This document shows, piece by piece, positions 1 through 9,869 of a stretch of DNA of 64,000 nucleotides (the stretch's first letter is position 1; the number at the start of each line of letters is the position of its first letter). The stretch is from Atherix ibis. Its lineage: Eukaryota; Arthropoda; Insecta; Diptera; Athericidae. Under the pieces are notes generated by a model. That model saw nothing but the letters and a program-made list of their open reading frames with translations, did no database searches and was not told where the DNA came from. Location of the stretch: NCBI GenBank assembly GCA_958298945.1, contig OY282606.1, positions 59,223,920-59,287,919 of the forward strand, read 5' to 3'. Made by a program: the position numbers and the translations under genes.

Positions 1-246
1 ACACCCTACTGTGGCTGAATATACTTGCACGTTTTGTATCGGTGCCGGCGTTCCTCCGTTTCCGCCTGTTGCGTTATTCTGTGTTGTGTCCATGTGCGTT
101 CCTCGCTGGTTATTCAACCTCAGCAAATCTTTTCCCATATCCTCTATTACCGCATTTGCTTTGTTTCTTTCCATTCTGACTCTTTCCAGCGTGATTTGGG
201 CCTCTCTAAGCTGTTCTTGTAATTCTCGTGCTTGGGCTTCATCCAT
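1..246 (-). CDS. N-terminus of LTR-retrotransposon Gag, cut by window edge
   Basis: An open frame of 82 codons on the minus strand starts with ATG at 246 and runs off the left edge without a stop. The first 45 or so residues are rich in Glu, Gln, Arg and Leu in heptad-like order (begins MDEAQARELQEQLREAQ), so they probably form a coiled coil. This is followed by a Gly/Asn/Thr/Pro linker. The ORF lies about 105 bp downstream of a primer-binding site and LTR in the same orientation, which fits Gag of a Ty3/gypsy-like element. No capsid or zinc-knuckle region lies within the window, so the family cannot be named. Plus-strand ORFs here are shadows. Confidence 0.55.
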   Translation of the reverse strand, partial: MDEAQARELQEQLREAQITLERVRMERNKANAVIEDMGKDLLRLNNQRGTHMDTTQNNATGGNGGTPAPIQNVQVYSATVGC

Positions 247-352
247 CTTGTATAAACCTTTTTTGCCTTCGACTTCAATCACAGATTCACTTCTTACGAG
301 ATTTCCCGCACTGATTTCACTACACTTTTTAACTTTCTTTTTTCACTTTTTA

Positions 353-371
353 CTTTTTACCTCGTCGCCAA
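353..371 (-). other. Primer-binding site of LTR element
   Basis: Read on the minus strand, TTGGCGACGAGGTAAAAAG follows directly after an LTR end ...ATTACA. TGGCGACGAGG is a common tRNA-primer site of insect Ty3/gypsy-type elements. It sits between the putative LTR and the Gag-like ORF, as expected. Confidence 0.6.
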
Positions 372-640
372 TGTAATATATTAGACTTGTTTATTTATGT
401 ATAATTCTTATTATTTCTACAGAGACATGTAAAAGGCATGACGGTGCCTACATGACTGACTCATCCATTGCTGTGTGGCATTGACGTGTATGAAACATCA
501 CGCCACTCGGTTTATACTCATGGCTGGGTGTACAATATATCGATATACTACAGAAACATCCACGTCACCATTCAGATCGTCCCAGTTTGCGTTCTCATAC
601 TACCAAACTCACCTTTTAGGAGCTAAGATAAACATTACCA
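372..640 (-). repeat. Putative 5' LTR
   Basis: The inner end is well placed: TGTAAT on the plus strand at 372, abutting the primer-binding site. On the minus strand an AATAAA-like poly(A) signal lies about 20 bp from this end. The outer end is set at 640 because ATTACCA there mirrors TGTAAT, giving about 269 bp, but no target duplication can be checked. The outer boundary is therefore a guess. Confidence 0.45.
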
Positions 641-1854
641 AGGAAACATTTTAAATATTTTCGAAATTTGATGATATTGATATTTACATCAATGCGGAAT
701 AAATACACATATATGATGATTTATATTAATTAATAACGAATTTATTTATTCATAATAAATATATTATGAATTAATAAATAATATTATGAATTAATAAATC
801 AGTTGTTTCTTTCAACTTAAAATATAATAAAAAGTAGGAGTATAAAGTTTTTAAATTGTTGTTAGTATAAAAGTAATCTAGTTTATAATATACTAACGTT
901 TAATTATAATATAATTTGATTGTTAAATATGGTTGCTTTCTAAACATTCATATTGTGTATCCCTTATTGACTATAAGTAATTTTCAAACATTCTAACAGA
1001 AATAAGTCAATATTTATGTAAATAATAAATTTTAATAATTAAGTGTGTTGAAATATTTCCAAAAAATAAAGTGTTTACATAAAAAGTGTTTTAATTGTTC
1101 GGAAACCCAGGATTCTCGAATTTCTTTTTCTGGTAATTCGGTAACAATAAATAATATATTTGAATGAAAAACATAGTTGCCCATCATTTAAGTAATTAAT
1201 ATATTGTAGTTACTATAGTTGCTTAAAAATTACAATAAAAAAATAATTTTCCAACATTGAATCAAAGTAGAGGATCAGTTTTAATCAGAATGATGTTTCA
1301 ATGACAGTCGCCTGATTACTTCTCGATAGGAGTTCCATTGATTTTATATTTTTACATATTTAAAAATTATGACGCTATTTGTAAATTTGTTATAATAAAA
1401 TTATGTAATGATCCGATCAGTTTTATCAATTTTTTTTCAGAAGTTTATCAGAAGATTAAGTATTATAGAAGTTGTTTTATGTTTTGAAATGTAGATTTTT
1501 ATCTGAAAACAAATAAATTCACAGCAAAATAAAATTGATTAATTAAATTACATAATTATCGTTGAAATTTAATTGATTGAAATAACTACGACTGTCATTG
1601 TAAAAATGTGCGCCAAAGCAATACGTTTGAATAGCAAAGTTGTTCTTACGAGTATCTGAAAGTGAGGCTTTGCGCATTAATTTTGAAAAGTGTACATGAA
1701 TTTTAAGTTTGCATTCAATAATTTGGCTTTAACTTGCCGATCCACTTGCAAACCATTCTAATATAATGTGTGCAAATTTACATCTGGAAGCGCCAAATCA
1801 GACAACCTGCGTATTTATGTGTATAATTTTTTATTTATATTTGACCCACTGATG
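641..1854. other. AT-rich DNA, nothing recognised
   Basis: No ORF of note on either strand, no clear promoter, and no repeat arms that pair with the neighbouring foldback beyond weak similarity around 1632 (GTTCTTACGAGTATCTGA). This is plain AT-rich intergenic sequence as far as can be seen. Confidence 0.5.
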
Positions 1855-3745
1855 GTACGTTTTCGTAATGCAAATTTTCGGAATTCCAAAAGCTTATTTA
1901 ATATACATTTTAAGTGATTTATAGAAATATAATGCAAACATAAGTTGACCAGTATTTATATATTAAATATATATATTGTGTATTGTTAATGTAAATCTAA
2001 TAATTTTTGCGTCTATTTTGTAGACTTCCGGAGAGTTTTGCAAATATGTTAAGTTTTACATGAAGCGGTCACATACCAAACAATTTGCATATTTAGGCTT
2101 TGTTTATATTTTTCATCTTACCAGCTATCCGGAAGTTGAATTTCAAGTTTGTTGTTACTTAATATCTTAATTTTTTTCGTAAATATTTTTTATTTGTAAA
2201 GTAATTTAAAAGCAATTTTTAAATTTCAGAAATAGAAATCTGTAATTTTACAAGTGTGTGCGTTCTTACGAATATAACATATTTTAGAAATAATCGGACA
2301 GCATTTTTGTGTAGAGACCTATCATCCAGTTATTCTATAATTAAGAATTGTAGTCAAATCTGTAATTGTGGAAGCAGGTAGGGACTTAGATTATAGAATA
2401 AATGGATAGGTTTCCACACAAAACTTCTGTCCAAATTTTGTTGGCAATCCATTCGTAAGAACGCATCCACATGCAAAATAACAGAAACGGCGTAAATCAG
2501 TGGGGGCAATTTTTAACTTCATATGCAATTGAATGCCAAAATGCAAACAAAAAAAAAATTTATTTTAAAATTTTCTATATTTAAATGCATTATTGTTTTT
2601 ACTTTTTTGGTATTATAAATTAATTATTTAATGTTAAACATGCATTTGTAGATATTGAAAGCTTCATTATAATATAAATGTGTGTTTGTGAATTGAAATG
2701 ATAATTTAAATAAGCATGTGCATTTAAATTAAAATAAAAAATAAAGCAATAATTTATTTTTTAATTTAATTTAAATGCACCACTTGCTGTCGGATTTGTT
2801 TTTCAGCACTTCGGCAAATTTTCACAAAACTTTCAGAAGGGTACTTTAAGAAACCAAAGAAGTTGTACACTATCAAATTATTTGATGTGAATTCTAAAGC
2901 TGGAAGACAGTCTTCGCAATGCAAAGACATGCATGCCTAGCTTAAAAACAATAAAGCCTGATATGTATTCGACCACTTTTTCACTACATTCATTAAGTGC
3001 AGATGGGTTAAATGAATGATCATGGTCACTTAAAATATATATTTAACATATTTGCACTTAATTTCACTTAAAATTGCTTACACACACTTTACATATGCCC
3101 CCACTGAACTATTTTCTGGTAAACAATGAACTGTCAACATCACATTTGTTTACATTTATGCAATGACGAACTTCTCACTTTTTAACCAATTTTTGGACCA
3201 AATAAATCATTAAAAGCCATTTAAACACATCACAAAATAAAATTTTATTAAAGAAATAAATTCCCGGATTCCTCATTCCGTTGAATTACCAGTAAGCCTT
3301 TATAAAACACTTTATTTTCTGAAATAAAAACTTCCTATTAAATGTTATCACCAATATAACTATTTGTATAAATACTTACTTTTTCGTAAATACTTAAAAA
3401 AAAAGATAAAAACTAGCCTTTTACTTGCACTTTTCGTTAAATGCCAAAATAACAACTTGAAAAACAACAAACGTATGCAAGCATTTCGGTATGCTACCAC
3501 TTTCATGGAGAACGGCGTGTTTTAAAACTCTCCGAAAGACTACAACAATAGGCGCTTGATTTTTAATTGATATTTATTAAATATATTATAACCCCAAAAT
3601 GCAATTCCATTTAATACCAAAAGATTGGACAAAAATTAGATTTTGTCTACTGTCGTTTTTAAATTAGATTTTTGCTTAGAATAAGTGAGTTAAAATGAAT
3701 ATTAATTATGCTTTTGGAATTCAATAAATTCCTTTTACGAAAACT
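1855..3745. mobile_element. Foldback-type element with long inverted repeats
   Basis: The ends are long imperfect inverted repeats. Left 1861-1900 (TTCGTAAT... GAATTCCAAAAGC) matches the reverse complement of 3700-3740. Left 2020-2060 (GTAGACTTCCGGAGAGTTTT) matches 3515-3545, and left 2077-2100 matches 3470-3500. The similarity continues inward: TTCAAGTTTGTTGTTA near 2140 pairs with 3450-3465, and CAGTGGGGGCA near 2500 pairs with 3100-3110. The arms are therefore about 240 bp clearly and perhaps 600 bp patchily. No transposase ORF is present, so this is non-autonomous. Foldback elements and large hairpin MITEs have this form; the superfamily cannot be assigned. Confidence 0.6.
2254..2472. repeat. 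Inner 89-bp inverted repeat (hairpin)
   Basis: Left arm 2254-2342 begins GTGTGTGCGTTCTTACGAAT. The right arm 2389-2472 ends with its reverse complement, ATTCGTAAGAACGCATCCAC. Inside, GGACAG, TTTTGTGT, ACCTATC and TTATTCTATAAT pair in the same order. The loop is about 46 bp. It lies inside the left half of the larger foldback, so it is either a nested MITE or an older duplicated end. Confidence 0.65.
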
Positions 3746-3746
3746 A

Positions 3747-3966
3747 GATGTCAATGGGTGTCATGTCTAGATAAAAAAATCTACACAAAAGTATGCAAGC
3801 GTTACGATTTTTCGTCGCTTTTGCAATAATTTGGCCAGAAAATTGCGTATACATATACGAAAATCTGACGTTCGGGCCTATCCAGGTATTATTTAGTTTA
3901 AGGGTAGGGAGCATAAAGTCCAAAAGCTGGGTGACAGTGGAGGTCATATCTAGACAAAAAATTCTG
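3747..3966 (+). repeat. Two direct copies of a 38-bp unit, 182 bp apart
   Basis: 3747-3784 and 3929-3966 share the order TGTCA/GTGACA...GGTCAT(A/G)TCTAGA(T/C)AAAAAATTC/TAC. The unit starts right at the outer end of the foldback element, so it may be an end-flanking duplication or part of a larger repeat unit. The two small ORFs across it (plus and minus) look like chance. Confidence 0.45.
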
Positions 3967-3984
3967 CACTTCAGTATAAAATTT

Positions 3985-4268
3985 ATTCAGTTTATCACTA
4001 CAAAGAGAAAGCATAACAACATAAAATCTCGTGCACAAGAAATATTTATTTTTAATTTATTTAAAAGGGACTATCCCTTGTTCTTAACCGTATAGGTCCT
4101 TGTCAGAGTAACCGCTTAAAACAGAGCCAAGCGGACATTTTAATACAAAAGTCCAGCAAGTATATTGGAATATACGCGGAAAGGAGAGCAAAGTAGATTC
4201 AATGCGAGAAAACAGTTTCGAAGCATTTCATCGCGATTAATAGCATTATTGAAGTATATTCTGTATTA
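3985..4268. other. Spacer, nothing recognised
   Basis: About 280 bp between the direct repeat and the first mariner. No ORF, promoter or repeat arm could be supported. Confidence 0.4.
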
Positions 4269-4270
4269 TA

Positions 4271-5329
4271 CAAAGTCTGTTCAAAAAGTATCGCGAATTT
4301 TGTGTTTTTGAATATCTATTTTGTCCCCTTCAAAGTAATTCCCACCAGATATTATACACTTGTGCCAACGTTTTTTCCAATCCTCGAAGCATTTCAAAAA
4401 TCATTTTTTGTGATCTTGTTCAGCTCCTCCTTCGATGCTGTCTTTATCTCCTCAATCGTAGCGTAGCGTCGTCCTTTCATGAGGATCTTCAGTTTCGGGA
4501 ACAAGAAAAAGTCACATGGGTCCAGATCTGGAGAATACGGTGGCTGAGGCATTATTAGGTTGTTTTTAGCCAAAAATGACAAAAGCCAATTTTTGTTCTT
4601 CCACAAATCGGGGCGTTTCTGGTAGATTGCTTCACGCAACTTGCGCATAACTTGCAGGTAATATTTCTTATTGACCGTTATACCTTGTGGCAAGAACTCA
4701 TAATTCACCACGCCCCTGCAATCGAAGACAACTGTAAGCAAAACCTTCACATTCAACCGAACTTGGCGCGCTTTTTTCGGTCATGGCTCGTGCGGCAGCT
4801 TCCATTGGGATGATTGAGGTTTGGTTTCCATGTCATAACCATAAACCCATGATTCGTCATCAGTTATGATCTCTGGAGCAAATTTGGGTCATCGCGGACA
4901 GAGTCCAACAGCTCGTCAAAAATGATAATGCGATGCTCTTTTTGGTCAAAATTGAGCAATTTTGGTACGAATTTCGCGACGTCCGGTCTCACGCCCAAAT
5001 CATTGGTAAAAATCAAATGGCACGACCATTGGCTAATACTATTTTCTTCACTTCATCAATGTTTTCATCTGTTGTTGACTTGCTCGGGACGTCCGACACG
5101 CTTTTCAAGATTCTTTGATCCATATTTTGGAATGGGCAAAAATCGAAGACGAGCCAAAACACGTGCAAGTTAAGCAGCTGTCAAAAATTAACTGAACATT
5201 AAAAATGACCGAACTTGCCGGCATACGTGAGAGATATGAGTATCAAGAAAACGCCACAAAAAAATCGAAAATCGAATATACGTAACCCGCGGAAATTCAA
5301 AATTCGCGATACTTTTTGAACAGACCTCG
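4271..5329 (-). mobile_element. Deleted mariner, copy 1 (DD34D family)
   Basis: Terminal inverted repeats are near perfect: GTCTGTTCAAAAAGTATCGC at 4275 on plus and the same on minus from about 5325. A TA precedes the left end. At about 1.06 kb it is shorter than a full mariner (about 1.28 kb). The transposase is on the minus strand and broken. The same family recurs at 15253-16114 and as a scrap at 16753-16868, and all three share the TIR and 5' leader. Confidence 0.9.
4394..5180 (-). pseudogene. Mariner transposase remnant, copy 1
   Basis: The DDE transposase would cut and paste the element at TA sites in the nucleus. Visible pieces are an N-terminal scrap, the first catalytic Asp in DDESWVYGYD, a long C-terminal frame (4394-4756) with PPYSPDLDPCDFFLFP holding the third Asp, and the RW-containing tail. 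Stops and frameshifts break the N-terminal half. The stretch that should carry HHDNAPAH with the second catalytic Asp is missing: NWLL runs straight into SFLAKN. The DNA-binding region is also shortened. It cannot be active. The same internal deletion is found in copy 2. Confidence 0.9.
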
Positions 5330-5539
5330 TGCATTGATATTTTAATTAACGAAGTTTTCTCTCGCCCTGCTCTCTGGGCTCAGAAAAACAAATGTTACCA
5401 TAACCAGGTTTTGAGGAGAAGCCACAAAAAATTTGCAACTGTACCTTTTTTTCCATATCGTCCGAATTTGCAACAATTGAAAAGAGATGTTATAGTTATA
5501 TAGAAATGTTATAGAAATGTTATTGCAATTTTGACAGTT

Positions 5540-5720
5540 TTATAAATTCCAGGTTTATTCTCAAACTTCTTTAAATAACTGTTCTGTTGGCTGCGGCATA
5601 TGAATAAGAAACAACTTCGACCATAGCGCTTGACACCTACAGCTCCAACTGTTGTTCTGCCTAGATTGAACAAAAACCCCAGCAATATAAATGATGCTCC
5701 AGTTGCCAAATATCTAAATT
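5540..5720 (-). pseudogene. Harbinger transposase, second exon
   Basis: On minus, an acceptor-like TTTTTAATTTAG is followed by YLATGASFILLGFLFNLGR and TTVGAV. In another frame it continues CQALWSKLFLIHMPQPTEQ with LFKEV, then a stop. Harbinger transposases (DDE_Tnp_4 family, HARBI1-like) carry RYLATG.SF..L...F..G..T and W..L.....MP.PTE in this order just before the catalytic domain. A frameshift lies between the two blocks near 5630. Nothing of the DDE core follows, because the mariner-bearing region begins at 5330. It would have supplied the nuclease of the element. Confidence 0.75.
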
Positions 5721-5775
5721 AAAAACTATTATATTTATTGAAATTGTTTTAATTTGCTTTTTTAATTTTCTTTAG

Positions 5776-6280
5776 ATGAAGATTTGAGGTATCTACGTGA
5801 TCGCTTCCGGAATGCACTATACAAAATATCAATTACAAAATCTGGTGATGGTGTTGATACAGAAACACAAATTACTTCCAGTTGGCCGTACTTCTTTACT
5901 TTTTACAAAGAGAACCAAATGAAGTACAGACATTTAAGTGGTAATTACGCAAAAGTTAGTTCTGAAGAGCCTGGTAATCAATTCCAAGAAGAAAACGATT
6001 GTATCACAAATTGAAGTGATGTGTGTTTTTTTTCAGTTCCACTCTCAACCTTCAAAACAAACTGCTATTAATAATACTGCTTAACTGTTGGATATTGAAA
6101 AACGCTAATGGAAAAACTTCCGAAAAAAAGAAAGAGCTAGATGAAGATGAACCTTGTTTTAACTTTACTGCCGCATATTTGCTAATTGGAGAAAGAAAAA
6201 AAATGTTTATGCCGAACAGAAATTCAAAATATTTTATACAAATATGTGTATTAAAAAGCACAAAAATTCTTTGGACCTAA
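5776..6280 (+). pseudogene. MADF(-BESS) protein gene of the Harbinger element
   Basis: The exon starts after TTTTCTTTAG at 5775 and reads DLRYLRDRFRNALYKI, a short KSGDG stretch and SWPYFFTFYKEN, the typical middle and end of a MADF DNA-binding domain. The frame ends at 6014. A strong acceptor, TGTTTTTTTTCAG, lies at 6036. Beyond it, in a different frame, comes a lysine-rich linker and DEDEPCFNFTAAYL, followed after 5 residues by KK, which resembles a BESS protein-interaction motif. I found no donor that joins the two frames cleanly, so the gene is probably broken. In PIF elements such a partner helps the transposase reach DNA or the nucleus. The upstream exon was not found. Confidence 0.55.
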
Positions 6281-6432
6281 CTTTGATTTATCAATTTCAC
6301 CCAAGCTCATTTGCTCTATAATATATACGAAAATTAATAGATTATATATATTTATGTATAGTATGAGCATATATAATTAAATAAAATAATATAAAACATC
6401 TTAAAAAAATTCTTCTTCTTAACTGAGAGTTA

Positions 6433-6615
6433 CAATTAATCTTTCGCATGGAGTCATTGGTAATTTTACAAAATTGGTCCGATTTTTATTTAAATTCATA
6501 TCAATCTCCTCGGGAATGTAGTCAAAAGTTTCGATGCTAATTTCGGTATATTTTTGAAATTTGGAAGGATATTTTCTTAAATTTTCATATAAATAAGGAA
6601 ATTTACCAAATTAGT
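6433..6615 (-). pseudogene. Harbinger transposase, first exon
   Basis: A minus-strand frame reads KFPYLYENLRKYPSKFQKY and, after a few residues, SIETFDYI, then KNRTNF, LPMTPCERLIVTL, and stops. HARBI1-like proteins have F..L...L....KF..Y.RMS.ETF..L and (I)TP.ERL..TLRYLATG. The C-terminal TL here would continue directly into YLATG of the exon at 5720. The donor at 6421 reads CTCAG/TTAAG, apparently missing one G of a GGTTAAG site. Upstream, towards 6800, the frame is broken. Confidence 0.7.
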
Positions 6616-6619
6616 TCAT

Positions 6620-7360
6620 TTTTAAATTTATTGGATTCTTTCAAAATTTTTTTTCTTTCATAAAAATACTGAAAAACACTGAGAACTAAAATAATCTTTG
6701 TCAGACGAATTGACTTAACTTCGAAGTATAAATACAAATGAATAAAGAGACTAAAAAGTAGATACCTAAAAACAAACACGAATGAAAAACAGGATTGCAT
6801 CTCCTTTGCACATTTGTTTTGAAGGTAGACTAAGTGGAAGATTTAGTTGCTTCATGCTTCTTTGCCCCTATAGCAGACAAAAACTTCTGCGTAAGGTCGG
6901 CAACAACTTCTCCGAACAGTGCACAATCTAATTGCATCAAGTTCCAAAGTTAGCAAAGTTCAACATCAGCTCAAAATTAATTTACACAAATACGAAATAA
7001 CTATTTATTGAAAATCATAATATTCAGCAAAATTGAAGTTTACATTATATATATTATATAAATTAAATTATCTTCTATGATTTGTAGTTGTTAAAATTAA
7101 ACAGGATCGTATAATGATTAAGGAAAATAATGTTAATAAAACTGAATTAAAATCAGCGGGTTTATTCACATATGTATTTGTAAAGTATCGTCATCGAGCA
7201 AGAATGGTATGCCAGGGCATGGCTTGTTAGTAAGGTCAAAATATCCTGTGCGTTTTGTCCCAATCTTCACCAAAAACGTTGACCAAATTTCTACGCGGTT
7301 TTATACCATTTCTAGCTTATTGAAATTAATACAAAATGCAATTTTAGACTATTATATATA
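6620..7360. other. AT-rich DNA with one unassigned open stretch
   Basis: Mostly AT-rich. On minus, 6825-6950 is open for about 40 codons (contains FGEVVADLTQKFLSAIGAKK) and ends in a stop. It could be a further scrap of the Harbinger partner protein, but there is no motif to prove it. No TIR of the Harbinger element was found here. Confidence 0.3.
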
Positions 7361-7468
7361 TTGGGTTTTCGAATAAGAGTGATATGATTTCTTTTTGAAA
7401 AAATAACACACTAATTGTAAAGGAAATTCAAACGTTTTTTTATTTAATGTGAAGTACAATCGATACAA

Positions 7469-8449
7469 TTAAGTTCTGAATAAAACGTTATTCAAATGGC
7501 CTCCACGACTTCTTTTGCAGGAACGAATTCGATGAACCCAATTTTCTAGCACTTTTTCCACTAAATCAAGTCGTATGTCGTGAATAGCACGTTCAATATT
7601 GACTTCTAAATCTTGAAGAGAGTCTGGTTTATTGCTAAAGACCAATGACTTCAAATAACCCCACAAGAAATAGTCTAATGGTGTTAAATCACAACTTCTT
7701 GGAGGCCATTCAATGTCACAATTTCTTGAAATAATCGAATCTCCAAACTTTTCTCGCAATAATTCGGTTGTTGTACGTGCTGTGTGGCATGTAGCCCCGT
7801 TTTGTTTGAACCAGATGTTGTCAAGATCAACTTCTTTCAATTTCGACCATAAGAAGTGGTTTATCATCGATCTATACCGCTCTCCATTGACAGTAACGAT
7901 GTTACCGGTTCTATTTCGAAAGAAGTATGGACCGATGATTCCACCAAACTGTCAATTTAGTGAATATAATGGGATGAAACCACACCAAACTGTCAATTTA
8001 GGTGAATATAATGGGTGTTCATGAATAATTTGTGGATTTTCTTCGCACCAGAATCGAAAGTTTTGTTTATTTACTGCACCACTCAGATGAAAGTGAGCCT
8101 CATCGAAGAAGATGATTTTCTTTAAAAAATCGTTGTCGTTTTCAAGTTGTTCCAAGAAAAATCAGTCTTGACAAATTTGTCGATTCCAAGACGTTCTCAG
8201 CAAAATTGCCTGAACGGCAGCAATATTTTCATTACTTCGAGCGGTTCTTTGGCTTATTGGCACTTGAATATTATGCAAATAAAATGTACCCTCGAAATTT
8301 TTAACAATTCGACGAATAGCGAGCACAGTTTGACGATTATTACGACCATAAAATGGCAAAAGCGCACGAAAAGTTGCAATTGGAGAACGATTATTTTGAT
8401 AATAAAATTGAATAATTTGTAAATGTTGTTCTTGCTTATATCTCTCCAT
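7469..8449 (-). pseudogene. DD41D mariner transposase, broken
   Basis: Start MERYKQEQHLQIIQF at 8449 and stop at 7469. The order of blocks is N-terminal helix-turn-helix region with NNRQTVLAIRRIV, the first catalytic Asp in IIFFDEAHFHLSG (around 8105), LTVWCGF, then FKQNGATCHTA and PPRSCDLTPLDYFLWG with the last Asp. The second catalytic Asp is Asn (QNG instead of QDG). Spacing from that residue to the last Asp is 41. Frameshifts lie near 8160 and 7930-8010, the latter caused by a short tandem duplication. At about 327 codons the length matches the family. Confidence 0.85.
7948..8016 (+). repeat. 35-bp tandem duplication inside the transposase
   Basis: ACCAAACTGTCAATTTAG(G)TGAATATAATGGG occurs twice in direct order, starting near 7946 and 7981. 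The second copy has one extra G. It interrupts the reading frame between the WCGF block and the following block. Confidence 0.8.
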
Positions 8450-8521
8450 GATAAAATTATAAACATTACTGAATACAATGAAAATTTTGTAATATGTCAA
8501 TATCATGACATACGTGGGCTA

Positions 8522-9798
8522 CTATATATATTTCTGGCCTAATAATGAAAATGCGAATATTTATCAACGAAAAAGGTTTTATTGTTTTTCAAAATATTCT
8601 CCATCAAGATTTATACACTTTTGCATGCGCTCAAACCAATTTTCGAAGCACTTTTTCCACTCCGATTGAGACACCTCCAAAACATGGTTTTTGAATGCTT
8701 CAACAGCATCTTCTGGCGACGAAAATCGTTGACCACGCATTTTTTTCTTGATGTGTGGGAATAAAAAGAAGTCATTGGGTGCCAAGTCAGGGCTGTACGG
8801 AGGATGACCCATCAATTCGACGTTTTGTCCGGTCAAAAAGGCGCTGGTTTGAGCCGATGTGTGAGAGCTCGCATTGTCATGGTGCACAATGATTCGACTT
8901 CTCTTGTTCGTTTTTCGAATTTCTCCGAAGACTTCAGGCAAACAAATGGTGGTGTACCACTCAGAATTGACCGTCCTACGTTGCACAAGCGGAACAGTCG
9001 CCACATGACCAGTTTTGCCAAAGAAACAAGCGACCATTTGCTTCGAAGTGCTTCTTCCACGAACAACTTTCGTTGGATTTGACTCGTCTTGGAAGACCCA
9101 CACGGTCGATTGCTGTTTTGTTTCGGGCTCATACGCATAGATCCATGATTCGTCACCTGTGACGATCTTATAAACGTCTTTTGAAGCACCGCGATCGTAT
9201 TTTTTCAGCATTTCTTTACACCAATCCACACGAGCCTTTTTTTGAGCGATTGTCAAATTGTGCGGGATCCAACGAGAACAAACCTTTTTTACGGCCAGGT
9301 GTTCATGCAATATCGAATGTATGCTGGTGGGAGAAATGCCTAGGCATGCCTCTATCTCACGGTATGTCACATGACGGTCTTGCATTATCAGTTCACGTAC
9401 GGCATCGATGTTTTCTGGAACAACGGCTGTTTTTGGACGACCTTCACGGAATTCGTCTTTGAGCGAGCGTCGGCCACGATTGAATTCGTTGTACCGGTTT
9501 TTCACAGTGCTATAGGATGGTGCTTCATAGCCATACAAAGATTTAAGTTCATCGATGCACTCTTGTCGTGATAATCCACGTCGAAAGTTGTGAAAAATGA
9601 TCGCACGAAAATGTTCACGAGTTAATTCCATTTTTTTGCCAAATTGATTTTTTCAAGTCACTGTAAACAACACAAATGATAGTCGTACGTCAAAACGTTC
9701 TGAGTACGTTTATGCTAAAAAATGTCAAACTTTCCAATGGAAATGTCAGATCGCACCTGGCAACACTTAGTGTTGCCTAGGCCAGAAATATATATAGT
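8522..9798 (-). mobile_element. Full-length mariner nested in the DD41D element
   Basis: Both ends read TATATATTTCTGGCCTA into the element, and the match extends outward as GGCTACTATATA, so the exact TA of insertion is ambiguous by a few bases. At about 1.28 kb with one unbroken transposase it has the size of an autonomous mariner. The flanking sequence on both sides belongs to the DD41D element, which proves that this copy arrived later. Confidence 0.9.
8579..9631 (-). CDS. Mariner transposase, intact ORF (350 aa)
   Basis: A single open frame of 350 codons from ATG to stop, the normal mariner length. The N-terminal region carries two helix-turn-helix blocks (about residues 1-55 and 70-115) for TIR binding, and WIPHNL at 121-126 is the conserved linker motif. 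The catalytic triad is complete: D160 in VTGDESWIYAYE, D252 in HHDNASSH and D287 in YSPDLAPNDFFLFP, with spacing DD34D. The C-terminal WFERMQKCI block is also present. It catalyses cut-and-paste at TA dinucleotides in the nucleus. No frameshift or stop is visible, in contrast to every other transposase here, so this copy may be recently active. The subfamily was not assigned. Confidence 0.93.
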   Translation of the reverse strand: MELTREHFRAIIFHNFRRGLSRQECIDELKSLYGYEAPSYSTVKNRYNEFNRGRRSLKDEFREGRPKTAVVPENIDAVRELIMQDRHVTYREIEACLGISPTSIHSILHEHLAVKKVCSRWIPHNLTIAQKKARVDWCKEMLKKYDRGASKDVYKIVTGDESWIYAYEPETKQQSTVWVFQDESNPTKVVRGRSTSKQMVACFFGKTGHVATVPLVQRRTVNSEWYTTICLPEVFGEIRKTNKRSRIIVHHDNASSHTSAQTSAFLTGQNVELMGHPPYSPDLAPNDFFLFPHIKKKMRGQRFSSPEDAVEAFKNHVLEVSQSEWKKCFENWFERMQKCINLDGEYFEKQ

Positions 9799-9869
9799 AG
9801 CCTACGTATTACAAATGGCCGAAACGTCACTTAGAAATCATATCATTCTTATTGGAAAATCCTATATTT

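Larger units (their letters stand above)
5500..6615. mobile_element. PIF/Harbinger element remnant, two genes
   Basis: Two exons of a Harbinger-type transposase on the minus strand (6433-6615 and about 5540-5720) enclose a MADF-domain gene on the plus strand (5776-6280). PIF-like elements of flies are known to carry a transposase plus a MADF protein, so the pair is best read as one decayed element. The C-terminal part of the transposase, with most of the DDE domain, is absent. TIRs and the 3-bp target duplication typical of the superfamily were not found, so the outer limits are unknown. Confidence 0.65.
7361..9866 (-). mobile_element. DD41D mariner (rosa-like), split by another mariner
   Basis: Left end TTGGGTTTTCGAATAAGAGT at 7361, continuing to GATATGATTTCT. 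The right end at 9835-9866 is its reverse complement with four or five mismatches over about 33 bp. Between them lie the transposase remains (7469-8449) and a complete second mariner (8522-9798). Without the guest the element is about 1.23 kb, normal for mariner. Its two ends are therefore 2.5 kb apart only because of the later insertion. Confidence 0.85.

Noticed and set aside
11..376. 121-codon plus-strand ORF and a second one at 25-222
   Set aside because: Antisense to a Gag-like frame that sits correctly behind a primer-binding site; no motif on plus.
3744..4095. Overlapping ORFs on both strands
   Set aside because: They overlap a direct repeat and each other, and lack any domain; chance frames.
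6001..6036. 36-nt intron joining the MADF exon to the BESS-like frame
   Set aside because: Too short for a spliced intron and the resulting frame does not match; the gene is more likely broken.
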